A stretch of 64,000 nt of DNA from assembly GCA_002221725.1 (NCBI GenBank), contig NJFT01000181.1, forward strand, positions 19,711-83,710, read 5' to 3'. Origin of the DNA: Scedosporium boydii. Its lineage: Eukaryota; Ascomycota; Sordariomycetes; Microascales; Microascaceae. The notes beneath the pieces were generated by a model. It ran no database searches. It had not been told where the DNA came from and saw nothing but the letters and a program-made list of their open reading frames with translations. Within the stretch, counting starts at the first letter, position 1. Every line of letters begins with the position of its first letter. Positions 35,914-47,637 of the stretch are shown here, in pieces. A program made the position numbers and the translations under genes.

Positions 35914-37536
35914 TTACGCCCATCGCGATGGGTATCTGTCAGTGGTATATCCCCTTCCAAGCCTCGCATTGGCGAACGAGGATCGCGGCGCATTGCCACT
36001 AGTGCTTCCGTTGCTTCCACTGCCCGTCGCGAGACTCGAACCCGCGAATCCCCTTTCGCCTCCTCCCTGCAGCGGGCTCGAGTCTCGGTTCCGCCCACGC
36101 TGTTCTAGCGCAGCCATCTCCCGAGAGTTCCGCGGCGAGGATGCCTTCATGTCACCCATACTAATGGCCTTCTTGAGGGGCGACCTCGCGTGCGAGTAGA
36201 CTCCCAAGTTCCCCCCAAAGTTCGTCCCCGTAGAAGTTCCCGTGGAGACCCCCACGGGAGTTCCCATTACACTGCTCCCCCCAACCATAGAGCCGACAGT
36301 CGTAGGTGGCGCTGGGCTCGCGACTCTCGGCGTCATCATCGCCGCCGGAAGGCTTTGACGATGCGCGGGTGATCGGATGTCACGTTGCGCTGATTTGTAA
36401 GCCTCGGTCTTATTCAATAGAGGTGTTGCGGCGGGGGAGAAGAGCCGTGGGCTGAGGACGTTGGGATACGCGTTGCCATCCGGGTTGATGTGCTTTGTGT
36501 AATTTGGGTTCGGGTGGGTCTGGAATTCCCTCTTGATCACGGTCGTCGGCGTTCCGGCCTCCGAGAAGAGCGAGACGCTCTGGTTAAACAAGTTGGGATC
36601 CGTCTTACTTGGCTCCGTCACCGTATCGACCTGAGTAGACACATCCCGCACCACGGGGTGAAGACGAGGATGCACGAACTTGGTGTCATACTCGTGCAGC
36701 ACCTCCCGGTGGATGATGGACATGTCCTTGCCTTGTTGCGTGAAGCGGGACTGCATGAATAGGAGCTGTCCCGAGAGTATGACCTGTAGGAGGATGCAGT
36801 TGAAGACTGTTACGCTAGGTCGCGGATCCAGGGGCGCAATGGGAACAAAAAGCAGGTACACGAGTACATGACCGGGGCTAAACAGGCAGAAGATTTGCAT
36901 ACAGAGGGGAAGAGGGTCCCACACGGATATCTCCCACACATCGTTGGACTTGTCCGCATGCGCGCGTGACTCTGCCGTTTCGTTTGCGATGACGTCGGTC
37001 AGGAATCGTAGGGGCGAGGACGAGGCGGACTCAGACTGCACTTTTACCCTCCTAGCTGATGGTGTCTGCGGAGCCTTCTCGATGTTGACCTCGAAGAGTC
37101 TATAGTTGCGTACCCGTGTGATTGTGTAGTAAGCGTTGGCTAGTGAGGCAACGACGAGTATCCAGACCGTAGGATACGCCTATGCAGTGGCGACAAAGCG
37201 CCAATAGGTTAGTTTTGAATCCAGTGCAGGGGAGAATATACGCAAACTAGCAGCAGCTAGGATGGGGGCTCAACATACGATATACGGTATCCATCCGATG
37301 CTGGTATCGTCAGCAAACACATCATCCACATCCTGGCTTCCACTCCCCGTATTTGCACGAGCCAGCAGGAAGGCGAAGCTCATGAAAATACCGGCTCGTG
37401 TTCCCGTCGCTTTGGAATCCCATTCCCGCGTCTCAATCTCCTCGGACAGCCACAGCAAAAAGTCCATAGGATTCAGCATCGCCTTGATCCGCTCGGCCAG
37501 CGGCCGCCTTCGTACAAGTCTTCGCGCAGGAGGCAT
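35914..37536 (-). CDS. NUR1: Nuclear rim protein NUR1 / Mug154 family (DUF2418)
   Basis: Inner-nuclear-membrane protein; in yeast Nur1 works with Heh1 and cohibin to tether rDNA to the nuclear rim. Exons are 37536-37279 and 37179-35914, giving 507 aa. The 99-nt intron has a GTATGT donor and GCATAG acceptor and joins 'GWIPYI' to 'AYPTVWIL' in phase 0. The start was chosen at 37536, giving 'MPPARRLVRRRPLAERIKAM', the family N-terminus, rather than the 30-codon upstream extension. Helices are visible at 'GIFMSFAFLLARA', 'AYPTVWILVVASLANAYY', 'FCLFSPGHVLVYLLFVPIAP' and 'VFNCILLQVILSGQLLFM'. The family motif 'YRLFEVNIEKAPQTPSARRV' lies between helices. The C-terminal half is disordered, Ser/Pro/Gly-rich and basic. 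Divergent from VMA7. Confidence 0.88.
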
Positions 37537-38220
37537 GGCGTATGATAATTCAAGTTTGTCGTCGAACGCCAATAAAAATACGGCGGAGAGGTGGTCTCCC
37601 AACGAGCGGCAACAACTGGATCCCACAGAATTTTGCGCCGGCGAGAAGACGCGTTTGAGAGGGGGTTCACGCAGGGACGGAGGGGCAACGAGAAAGCCTT
37701 ATTTTCGAGACCCTGAAAAAAAGACTTAATTCCTGGCCTGATGAGATGGTAGTGGAAAGTGGAAGAGACGGATAAGACCTCTCCAGTAACGGAGTTTGTC
37801 TTTTTCGTCTGTTGTGGAGGTCGGGATCCCGCAAGAAATTTCTCTGGTTGCCGGCGTGCGTTGCGAGCGGATTATTTGGTTTGCAGTTCAAGTAAACATT
37901 TGAGACCGTGACCTGGAGATGAAGCTATGACCACCTGCGCCGACAAATTGTTTAGACTGCGGCTTGTGCTATTCTTGTTCCAGTCCACTGCATTGTACAG
38001 CTGGCACAGGGCTGTCAGTGGGTGCTTGATTAGCTAATAACGCAACTAGGCAGCTCGTCATCGACCTCAGGACCTCAACTCCAGAAGCGGCTCATCGCGG
38101 GGTTCACCATTCAATCAAGACCTTGTTTTAGAGCTCTGCAACACCTCGACTCTCCGATACCTGTCCGCTTTCGCCTTTCTTATCTGGCAATAATCAAGCT
38201 CCAGACTTGCCCTCGCTACA
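37537..38220. other. Shared divergent promoter of NUR1 and VMA7
   Basis: 684 bp between two start codons. I see no strong TATA element, which suits housekeeping genes, and no open frame of interest. Confidence 0.55.
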
Positions 38221-38923
38221 ATGACGTCTACTCTCGTAGACTTCAAAGACCGCCAGTTCATCGCCGTTATTGGTGACGAGGCATGTTATCCGCATCTACG
38301 CCTTGATATTGGAACCCCCTCAGACGGGTGCATGGTGGCCCGGTCGCGCTTCTTACTTGAGTTTCGTACTGACAGCTACTAGGACTCCGTAACAGGTCTC
38401 CTGCTGGCTGGTATAGGTGTAATAGCTCTCCCTCCTCCCTTCCTAAACCTACCCATGATCTAGTTTTGTTCCCGAAGACGTATTCTTGGTACTGATGCAA
38501 AAGAACATATAGCATGTAACCGCAGGCCCAACGCAAAAGAGGAACTTCCTTGTCGTCGACGCGAAGACCGAGACGAAAAAGATCGAGGATACGTTTGAGG
38601 ACTTCACAAAGACGAGAAACGATATTGGCATTGTCCTCATTAACCAACATGTTCGTCCCCCGACTCTCCATAGCCCGGGCTCTTTATACACTTGAGGAAG
38701 ACCAGGAGGGAGGATAGGTGCTCATGTCGGCGTCTGGCATGTGTTTAGAGCTAACACTTACTTCTGCACCTAGATTGCGAATCGGATACGGCACCAGATC
38801 GAGGAGCACAAGGCGGCGTTCCCTACCATCATCGAGATTCCTAGCAAAGATCACCCCTACGACCCGGCGAAGGATAGCATTATGGCGCGAGTTCAGTCGT
38901 TGATGACCGCGGAAAGGAAGTGA
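38221..38923 (+). CDS. VMA7: V-type proton ATPase subunit F
   Basis: Central-stalk subunit of the V1 sector of the vacuolar proton pump, in contact with subunit D and regulating rotation and reversible assembly. Exons are 38221-38280, 38383-38418, 38513-38650 and 38774-38923, giving 127 aa; the family is usually about 120. The spliced protein shows '[20 protein letters not shown]', then '[20 protein letters not shown]', '[20 protein letters not shown]' and '[20 protein letters not shown]', all canonical. Every junction is phase 0. Intron 1 begins GCATGT directly after GACGAG, a GC-AG intron, because only this junction yields 'GDEDSVTG'. Intron 2 starts GTAATA and ends ATATAG; a GTGTAA donor two bases earlier, paired with the CGCAG acceptor, would lose 'HVTA'. 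It converges on the NPC2-like gene. Confidence 0.95.
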
Positions 38924-39407
38924 TTGATTTCTCTTGGGCAATGTCGGATCGCCGCATGGGTCGTACTTGTGAAGTTGTGAGCGGGATAGCGCCGAGTTAT
39001 GACTTCATGGTTTTCTTCTTTCTTTTTTTTGCTTTTGAATGGGGCTGAGGGGTTCTGGGCAACTTAGATTCAAGTCATATCAAAGATATGTTCTTATTTG
39101 GAGTTAATGCGAGGGTTTACCGTATGCTTTAATCAAACAATGAAACAATGAATCCCTAAAGACGAAAACAAATTTGGATACTCCAGCAAACCCAACTGGT
39201 TAAAATCCCAATAGTGGAAGCAAATACATGGACAGCTGAGACGGTTGGGGAGGAGCATAAAATAAGGATATGAGAGCGTGTCAGACTCGGGTCGAAGGCC
39301 CATTACGGGCCTGTATCCATCCATGTATATCCAGTTCTTCTTTCCTACATCAAACGGTCCCACACTACGCCCCGGATGCAGATATCATAGGCGCCATTCT
39401 CACAATC
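38924..39407. other. Convergent 3' flanks of VMA7 and the NPC2-like gene
   Basis: 484 bp between facing stop codons, with T-rich and A-rich runs. Nothing else is visible. Confidence 0.6.
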
Positions 39408-40110
39408 TTATAGCTCAAAGTTGAGGAAGCGTTCTCCTCTCGCGAAGACGACGGTAGCCTGCAAGCATGTAATGGGCTCGTCATCTTTCGTGTAGACGTC
39501 GGCAAGGACAGTATATTTACCCTAGAATAACTAAGCGTCAGTCTCAATCCAGATATCAAGGGCAACCTAACCCAGCATTTCGAGAGACGAGTTCAATCTT
39601 CAGGGGAACTTACAGGAGGAATCTCGGCAGGAAGATCGACAGACTTGGTAATAGAGAGTTGACCCTCCTTGATAGGGCACTCCAGATCCACGTTCTTGAT
39701 TTGCTCGCACAGATCGGCAGTCGTGCTGATGAGCTTGATAAGGCCATACTTGACGGTGAGAAGAACGTAGGCACCCTCCTCGATATCCTTGGAAGCGTGC
39801 CCGACCGCTTGAATGACGAGCTCCTCACCACTGGCATAAATGGGGCATGTTAGATCGATCTTCAGCCCCGTTGGTTTCTCGGGAGAAGGGGTGATGGGGG
39901 AAAGTGAGCTTACGCTAGAGGAGGGTTCGGGACGAGGTCAACGCTCTTGATCGTGAGGACATCATTGTCGTGCTCAGGGGCACAGTATTCTAAGGGAGAA
40001 TTTCCGGGGACACTGGTGTCGTCGCCTCGGATCTTGCTGGGGGAGGAGAAGAAGGCGGTGGCAGGCGCTAAGGTCGCCGATAAGACGGCGATGACAGTGG
40101 AGAACTTCAT
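39408..40110 (-). CDS. NPC2: NPC2/Npc2-like ML-domain lipid-transfer protein
   Basis: Secreted or vacuolar-lumen lipid carrier of the ML family, annotated in fungi as phosphatidylglycerol/phosphatidylinositol transfer protein; it hands sterol to Ncr1. Exons are 40110-39914, 39830-39614 and 39521-39408, giving 175 aa. Introns are 39831-39913 (GTAAGC/CCAG) and 39522-39613 (GTAAGT/CTAG). A signal peptide is clear ('MKFSTVIAVLSATLAPATAF'). The ML domain then has 'LEYCAPEHDNDVLTIKSVDL', 'ADLCEQIKNVDLECPIKEGQ' and 'GKYTVLADVYTKDDEPITCL', with the expected cysteines for three disulfides. The correct exon-3 frame stops at TAA 39408-39410, shortly after 'VVFARGE'; the longer open frame running to 39365 is a different phase. 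Confidence 0.92.
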
Positions 40111-42270
40111 TGTTGAGAGTATCGGTCGGAGGAATCTATCGTACAGAGATGAGGAATAAAAGCAAGAAGATGATGAGTTATCGATGCTGAGTACTGCAGA
40201 CGACCACAGAAGAGATGCCCTGGAGCAGCGATTCTCTTGTTCGGTTGGTGTCCTGTTTGGAGAATGGTTGAGGAGGTTGAGGGATTGAATGATGGCTGGA
40301 CGAGGCAATGCAACCGAGCACAGGCAGCACGTCATGGGGTTGATTTGGGGGGCGTCTCCTCACCTCGGATTGGGCAGGTCAGGTGGGACATGCCGTAGTG
40401 CGAGCATCGGCGCCGTCTATTGGCTGGCTTGAGGCTAAATCATATTCCCCAGGTAACTTGGAACTGTAGCATTGAAGCTTACTTCTTACACTTGGGGATT
40501 CTCCTCCCAGTCATATTCGATTCCAACGCCACCAGAGTTCGATCCGTTCAATTAATGGATCATGATGATGCCTGTGGTGTCTACTTGCGCGGAGTTCTAC
40601 TTCTTCACTCTCCAATTGTATTGACTGGTCGAGGCAGCTATTTGAGTGTACTTCAGAGAAATGTGGTGACTAAGTGAGAAAGTCCCTTGAAGTCACAGCG
40701 ACCCCTGCCTGCCAAAAGCCGAAAACGGTGATAAACCAGTGCCAATATCTCCGAGATACAAACAAGTCGAGCCAACTTCAATCCATTCCCGCAACAAACT
40801 CATTCAACGATCTCTACCTTTGCGGTGCGCAGTCTCTACCCCGCCCACAAGGGGATCCCAAGTGGCACCGCCGTTTTATGATAGAGGCAGTCTTATGCTT
40901 CATGTTGTCAAGTGCCTGCTGCTGGTACAGTATGCAGTCCTTTCCCGAGTGCAGATAATTTCTGGAAGAAGCAGCGCAGCCTCGCAGATAAGAAAAGCGC
41001 CACCAATACCACCGCCCGCCGATATAGGCCCTCTCCTGACCACTTGAGAGTGGAGATGTCTGAAGCGGCTTGGTGCCTTTCCCCTTCTCTTTGAGTCATT
41101 GAGAGTTTTCACGGGGGAAATTCCTCGGCAATACTAGTGAGATGGCGGGTTACACATTTTGGCTTAAGCCTGGACAAGGCCAGAGTCGTCCTGTCACGCG
41201 GGAGGCCAACCCATCTGGGTGACAACATCCAATGAGTGGCGACGTTTGCACTCGATTGTGCACTCGTTTGGCTGGCCAAGAAAGGGTCACTTTTATTATG
41301 GAAATCAGCAGGAGAAGTTCCTGCCGGAGCCCTTTACTTCTCCGGCTGAGATGCCTCGTATCCGGGAAGACCCTTCAGACTGAATTGATAATCCTCACCA
41401 ACTGAGTCGTCATTCGTCAGCTCACTTACACCTCCATCAATGGGCGATGCCTGGACACCGCCAGCTCCCCATTTCTCTCGTTTCCCCGTCCTAAGGCCTG
41501 GAGAATCACTTCCTATGACATCCCGAGGCATCCTCCTGCCGGATGGGAGACGCCGTTCTCCGTCTTCACGGGGAAATCAGGAGTAGAGAGATGAAGAAAA
41601 CGCAAACGTGACAACAGAGCTATTTTCAGATGTTTTGCCCGATTTCAATGTATCTCTACCTTTGTCCCCTAGGGCCGGATAATGATCGAGTTGTATCAAT
41701 ACCTCGGGAGTCACAGATTTGCTTGGCACTAGCCCATACCGGAAATTTTCATTTGGCGTTGACTCCTTTGCAATCGGCAACCCATCGCCTGAGTACTTCA
41801 CAAGTGTGGGGAGAATCAGACCTTCAGATGTCTTGAGAGCAAACTTGGAGCAAACCCAGGAGGACCCGTGTCATTTATATTATATACCCTATTTAGCGTT
41901 GGACTCTCCTCGTTCCCTAGAGCTGTTTCCATTCACTAAGCGTCAAGATTCTCTTCTCTCTTTTGCCGTCGAGATCTTCTCACGGTGACTACTTCGTACT
42001 TGCAGACAGCGTACAGGACAGTCGGACACTGCATCGGCGCTATTTCCGTCGTTCTATATTCACTCCTGCCCCACCATCCAAAATCGCACACCATTACCGA
42101 ACCCCGCCAAAACGAGGAACAAACCCCTCAAGCCGAAACCGTACCCTCAATCTCTTAAGGGCAGAAAAAGTCCGCTTAAAGGCAGATATCTGTCTTATTT
42201 TCTTAAAAACCAACTGTCCTCGGGACACAGAACCGCCAATTCCACGTACATTTGCTTGCCGACAGAGAAG
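40111..42270. other. Divergent promoter region of the NPC2-like gene and ADE12
   Basis: 2.16 kb without a supportable gene. On the ADE12 side, TATATTATATA at 41876-41886 is a possible TATA element. TGACTC at 41760-41765 fits the shared Gcn4/Bas1-type core often seen at purine genes (weak, six bases). One exact TACTTCGTA copy lies at 41990-41998. Confidence 0.5.
41876..41886 (+). promoter_or_regulatory. Possible TATA element upstream of ADE12
   Basis: TATATTATATA lies about 390 bp before the ADE12 start codon. It would imply a leader of roughly 350 nt, which is plausible for this genome. Confidence 0.35.
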
Positions 42271-44332
42271 ATGGGTTCAATTGATGTTGTCTTGGGTGCG
42301 GCGTGGGGTAAGTAATTTTTTTTCCTTCTCACTGACTGAACCCTCGATGACCCCTCGTCCCCTGCCCTCCACCCCAGTGTCGCGACAGCGACTTTGTGGA
42401 GATCTGGGAGACGGCTATTTATGAGGAACATCCCAAAACACTTGGGTCACGCGCTATAAGAAGCATGATTTAGCTAACTGCGATTTGACATGGTTTATAG
42501 GAGACGAAGGTCCGTTCATACACAATTGATCCTAGTTCGGCTCGGCCGGCGAAATGCGCAACTCACACAACTCTGTAGGAAAGGGAAAGCTGGTCGATAT
42601 CTTGTCTGGCACGGCGCAGATCTGCGCTAGAGCTCAAGTGCGTATCACACCTGAGTCGCCCATATCTGCCTCCTGAAGCTGGGCCAATGATATACCGGAG
42701 CGCGTGACGAGGGGGTATCGATCGCGCTTCCTAACTCCTGAGCCCTCCCCTCTACGAGGCGCTTGTAGCCTTGCTTTGGGATGGCAACGGATGCTACCGG
42801 AAATAGCTGACTTATTCTCGGCTTCTAGGGCGGCCACAATGCGGGACATTCCATTGTCGCCAACGGCGTCAGCTACGACTTCCACCTCCTACCCTCCGGT
42901 CTCATGAACCCGAACTGCCTGAACCTCATCGGATCCGGCGTTGTCGTTCACGTGCCCACCTTTTTCTCCGAGCTCGAGACGGTTGAGAAGAAGGGCCTTC
43001 AGAACGTCCACTCGCGAATCTTCATCTCGGACCGCTGCCACATCGATTTCGATCTCCACTGCGCCGTTGATGCCGCCGAGGAGCTTGAACTCGGATCCGA
43101 ATCTATCGGAACGACAAAACGAGGCATTGGTCCGTGTTATGCCTCGATGGCTACCAGGAGCGGCATCACCATGAGCGAGATGTTCCGGCCGGATGTCTTC
43201 GAACACCGCTTGCGCAAACTTGCCGACGCATACAAGAAGCGATTCGGCGACAAGCTTGTGTACGATGTCGAAGACGAGATCGAGCGCTTCAAGGGTTACC
43301 GTGAGAGGCTGGCCAACTACGTCATTGACGCCGTGACGTTCATGAACGACGCCCAGCAGCGCGGCGCCCGGATACTCATCGAGGGCTCGCAGGCCATCAT
43401 GCTTGATGTCAACTACGGAACTTGTGAGCGGGCCCCCTTCCTGTCTCCCCCATATGGGGTCTGGGCTATTCGTGTCTTATTGTTTGCTAACATCTGGGTG
43501 TTGAACAGACCCCTATGTCACGTCCTCGAATACTGGTAGGCCGTTCATCTCGAAATCTCAATGAAGATTGTCCACAGCCTAGCTGACCACACAATTTTTT
43601 AACACAGGCTTGGGAGGAATTATTGTCGGTCTCGGACTCAACCCTCGCAAGCTTGGCGACGTCATTGGCACAGTCAAGGCGTACACTACCAGGGTTGGCG
43701 CCGGTCCCTTTGCGACAGAGGATACCGGCGCTGTCGGCACGCACCTCCAGGAGGTCGGCCGTGAATGGGGTGTAAGTACGGGGCGACGACGACGATGCGG
43801 TTGGCTTGATCTTGTTCAGATCAAGTACTCTCACATGCTCAACCACTACACTGCGCTGTATGTAACCTCCAAAAGCCTCTCAACTGTTCAGCCTGTTTCA
43901 CCAAGAGCGATGGCGAGTGTTAACGAACCGTCTTAGGAACCTCACAAAACTTGACGTGCTTGACGATATGGAGGCGATCAAGGTTGCTGGTGAGTCGCAC
44001 AATCCAGAAAACAAAAATCAAAGGAAGCCAATTCGAGCTACAAGACGGACCCATGTACTGACGGGTGTATCGCAGTCGGCTACAAGAACCCCCAGACTGG
44101 AGCTGAACTTCCTACTTTCCCGGCAGATATGGATCTCCTCGGGCAGGTTGAAGTCGTGTACAAGGAGCTGCCTGGATGGAAGTCGTCCACATCGAAGGTC
44201 CAGAAGTTTGAGGAGCTCCCCAAGGGTGCTCAGGATTATATCAAGTTCATCGAGGAGTACGTCGGAGTACGGATTCGGTGGATCGGAACCGGTCCTGGAC
44301 GGGAGGATATGATCGATCGGGGAAGTTCATAG
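42271..44332 (+). CDS. ADE12: Adenylosuccinate synthase
   Basis: GTP-dependent joining of IMP and aspartate, the first committed step of AMP synthesis. Eight exons: 42271-42307, 42501-42509, 42579-42637, 42829-43423, 43509-43535, 43608-43857, 43937-43989 and 44076-44332, giving 428 aa, the usual fungal length. All phases close. The P-loop '[13 protein letters not shown]' is assembled from exons 1-3, with catalytic Asp14; '[10 protein letters not shown]' supplies the catalytic His. Later landmarks are '[20 protein letters not shown]', '[17 protein letters not shown]', '[20 protein letters not shown]' and '[18 protein letters not shown]'. Two oddities: exon 2 is only 9 nt, and the near-invariant Gln before 'WGDEG' (usual 'GxQWGDEG') is Ala11. 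Tandem with SET3. Confidence 0.94.
42501..42509 (+). other. 9-nt micro-exon of ADE12
   Basis: GAGACGAAG lies between introns 42308-42500 (GTAAGT, TTATAG) and 42510-42578 (GTCCGT, CTGTAG). It encodes the Gly-Asp-Glu of the nucleotide-binding 'GDEGKGK' loop, split as phase 1 at both edges. Without it the active-site loop cannot be built. Confidence 0.88.
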
Positions 44333-47300
44333 TGGATAAGACCGAAACGGCGGTCAGCAGCTGAGGTCGAGAGAGATGAGGGACACTCGGGGTTTGGCGA
44401 GTTCGAGGAAGGATCAATATCACGCGAAGAAGTAGGGTGGGGGAGAGGAGCCATAGAAATGCACGCGTGCGCTTTGTTTTTGTTTTACACCAAAAAAAAA
44501 CCATTTTGACGTTAGATAAAGCAATTGACATGAGACAATAGAGCGAAAGGAGATACGAGGACAAAATTAATTCAACCAAGCAATGTAGGGGATGTAGACC
44601 TGGTATTGTGCAGGGAGGGAGGAGTAAGTAATACAGGGGGACCCTGAGAAGTTGGAATGATTGATCTCTGGTTCTGGTTATTGCCCATTTTCAGACACTG
44701 GTTGAAGTAGCTTAGTACTTCGTCGAGTGCAATGGTATTACTTGTGCAAGTACGAAGTACACAGTTCATGTACCTTGTTATTCCATTTGGACAGTGTGAT
44801 ACATAAAAATAGTGAAGGAACGTCGTCCGAAACTGAGGAGACTTTGCAGAGAACTTAGCTGCTATTTAATCAGACTATTACTTCGTACTTCGTACTTCAT
44901 CCTCAAAAGCAAGCAATGTTCGGTTACGTTGGTTGATCTCGCATGTGCACAGTATGATCTCCAGAGGTGTTTCTACAAGGTACTGGTACAACTCTCCCGG
45001 AAATTTGCCTCATTACAGGCTCAACCATGATTGTACCCGTACGGTGTCGTAATCTTGAAGAAGACACTTTGCCCGAGTTGTAACGTTTGGATTTTGCACC
45101 AATAAGAAGCCGCGGATCCTCCGCCCAAGCTCCGAAGTACCCATGTATTGTTATGCAATGGGAATCTACAAAGTCAAAATTGTTATCACTCTACTGAATT
45201 ATTCCATGATAGGCACCCTCATTTTGCATTAATACCGATGGAGCTAATGCCGAATCAACGTCCGGCTCAATTGTTAGCATTGCCCAGGATTCGTACACCT
45301 CCATCAAATGGTTTTGCCCCTCACCTCACAACGCACACAGGGGGCGATGCCCAATGCCTCAGACCACTTTCACCAACCCTTTGAATTTTGGAGCTCTTGT
45401 TTTTCGTTTCGTCTTCTTCTATTTCCACTCGCCTATCATGTAAGACTGCGCAGTCCTGTAACACTTTGAACTCGAGATCCTCACCAGGAGGAGAAACAGA
45501 AAAGAAAAAGGAAACAACATCTTATCCAACTCATCGTCTCAATTATTTTTCGGACATATTTATTTACTTTTATGGAACCTTACCCTCGATATGCTCGGCA
45601 CGAGAACCTTCTCAAACCACCACCCGCCGACCTTGCCCATCAAGATGGGATGTGTGGTGGCGGGGCTTCTCTTCCGCACACAACTCGAGAGCCATCCAAG
45701 AAGAGCTTGGCGCCTCAGGCAATAAGGAACCCAGAAAATTGCGCTCCGAGGTAAACTGGTCTGCCGTACTCTGGCTTCTTTCTTTTTCCCCACCGCCTTT
45801 CGAGTCTTGGACCTCCACCCGTGTACTGGTACTTTTCCCGAGACCAGCATTATGCTCTTCCGAAAAGAGGCGAGTCGCTCAAACCCCCCTTGGAGCTGAA
45901 TTCACCATTCAGAGTTAGGCCTGGCTTTATCAGCATCTGCAGTGCCCTCACCAAAATTTCACGTTACTGGTACCTCCAATACTTGGCTGCACCTCTAATG
46001 TACAGTACAGGCTGCCTGGACGGATCCAGCGACCAACTGCGACTTTGCAGACTTGTCACCTTGTACAGTTACATTGCCCAATCTTTTGAAGCGACACCAG
46101 CACCTCAAGACCAAGCCTCGCAGATGAAATTGAGGGGACGACGCACCGCGTCCTCTTGACGTCTTTTCATGATCCGCCCATTCAAGCTTCCCACCCATTG
46201 GTCGACAAGAGGTCTATGAAATATTGCGTCCAAACCTTGTCGTCCTCGATAGGTTTATCCTCTTTAGAATCGTCGCTTTGTTACCGAAAGGCCAACAGAG
46301 CGTCGATGACGGAGTCGGCTTCTGCTTTCTTCGCGAGACATTGAGCAGGATCCCCTGAATGTCTCAAGCAGCGAGGCGAGGACAAGCAAGTCGCGATGTA
46401 CTCTCCTCTCACTCACTTCCTCTCTCACAACGACATTGGACTGATTCTCCTGCACCGACATCAATCCCATCTGCTCTGATCGTCCCCCCCCTCACTACAC
46501 TGAAATAGGAACTGCACACTGGCGACTTTAGCGTCTCTCCGCACGATGCCACAACCAGTCAGACAGGGTTGGGGTGAAGCCTGGTCCCCTCTGACAGCGT
46601 CGCCCCCCTACAACCTTTCCTGTACGTAAGTACATATCTCCCCTCGTGCACGCTGACGGTAATTTACTGTGCACACACACTGCCCTCAGCGCCCAGTGCC
46701 AAATTCCTCAACCCTCAACTCCTTCTGCCTGGATGCCTGCGCCCACACCCCCCATATCACCAATCCCAACAGCGCTGGCTCTCTGCCCACACACCCACCT
46801 GTCCCACAGCACACACCCTCGTCCCGCTCCACTGCTCTTGCGCTTCTTTGCTCTTGCTCCTGGTGGCTCACAGCGCTGGTACTCCCTCGCTCTCTCTGTC
46901 TCTATTGTAACGAGAGTACCATGGAGCCATTCTCCCACACAACCGAGCCGGCCTTTCCTTCCTTCAATGTTCCTTCGTGTTGTGGTCCCCTCCTCTTTCT
47001 CTTTCCCTCTCCCATCACCATCTCCTTCCCATTCAACTTCGCCTTTTTCCTATCGTGACTTCTCTTTGTGTTGGGTTGGCCTCGGAACTAACGCGCCTCG
47101 AAAAAGACGTTCGTTTCCCGAAAAGTACCCGCCTATTTTGACTTTCCCACCGTCACACTCGCCCTTGGCCCCGGCGCAATTCTTTCAGTCCTCGTCCTCA
47201 TCCTCGTCCTCGCCTCCACTCCTCGACCGTCACGATCTCGCGAACCCGAAAACACAAACAATCCCAACAATCAGCGACCACCTCGACTACCAACGCGTCC

Positions 47301-47637
47301 AACAATTATATTTCGATCCATAATCTCTTCCTACACCCGCTGATCTATTTCTCTTTCCCCTATCCTCCCGTCGCGACTCTGCACCCTTTCGTGTCCAAAT
47401 CGTCACCCTCAATTTTCTTCTCCTCAAACCAGCCAAAATCCCCTTCACCACCCGACGAGTTGACGCATGCGAGGCCTCGAATTTCCATCCCCCCTTTCAC
47501 TAGTCCTACAATTCTTCGTCGAGGAAGGCATCGACATGCTACCCAGACGGTACCGGTAAACCCGCTCACTCTTTTCCCCCCCCTCTCGAAGCCTCGAAGC
47601 CATCAACTCGCCCGCTCGAGGCCATTCCCCTTAGATT
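44333..47637. other. Intergenic, ADE12 3' flank and SET3 promoter/leader
   Basis: 3.3 kb without a supportable gene. Three exact TACTTCGTA/TACGAAGTA copies are clustered at 44751-44894. From about 46,600 to 47,637 the plus strand becomes very C/T-rich, like a long transcribed leader for SET3, but it contains several ATGs. The 225-codon open frame at 46646-47323 is a low-complexity product of this composition. Confidence 0.5.
44879..44894. repeat. Overlapping tandem copies of TACTTCGTA
   Basis: Two exact copies of the 9-mer share TA at a 7-nt period (TACTTCGTACTTCGTA). A further inverted copy lies at 44751-44759. The motif occurs elsewhere in this window only in noncoding DNA. Confidence 0.9.

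Noticed and set aside
36029..36055. tRNA T-arm-like sequence (GGGTTCGAGTC on the minus strand)
   Set aside because: It lies inside the NUR1 coding region and no acceptor, D or anticodon stem can be folded around it.
37537..37626. Upstream 30-codon extension of NUR1
   Set aside because: Family members begin with M-P-x-R-R-L-V-R-R, which matches the ATG at 37536. The extension has no conserved residues.
38419..38523. VMA7 intron 2 using GTGTAA donor and CGCAG acceptor
   Set aside because: It keeps the frame but deletes the conserved 'GHVT' segment. The GTAATA/ATATAG pair restores 'AGIGHVTAG'.
39365..39407. Extension of the NPC2-like protein to the stop at 39365
   Set aside because: That open frame is in a different phase. 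Splicing after 'PAEIPP' puts exon 3 in the frame that stops at 39408.
46646..47323. 225-codon plus-strand open frame upstream of SET3
   Set aside because: The product is a Ser/Pro/His-rich artefact of a C/T-rich leader, with no domain features. Long open frames are expected in such composition.
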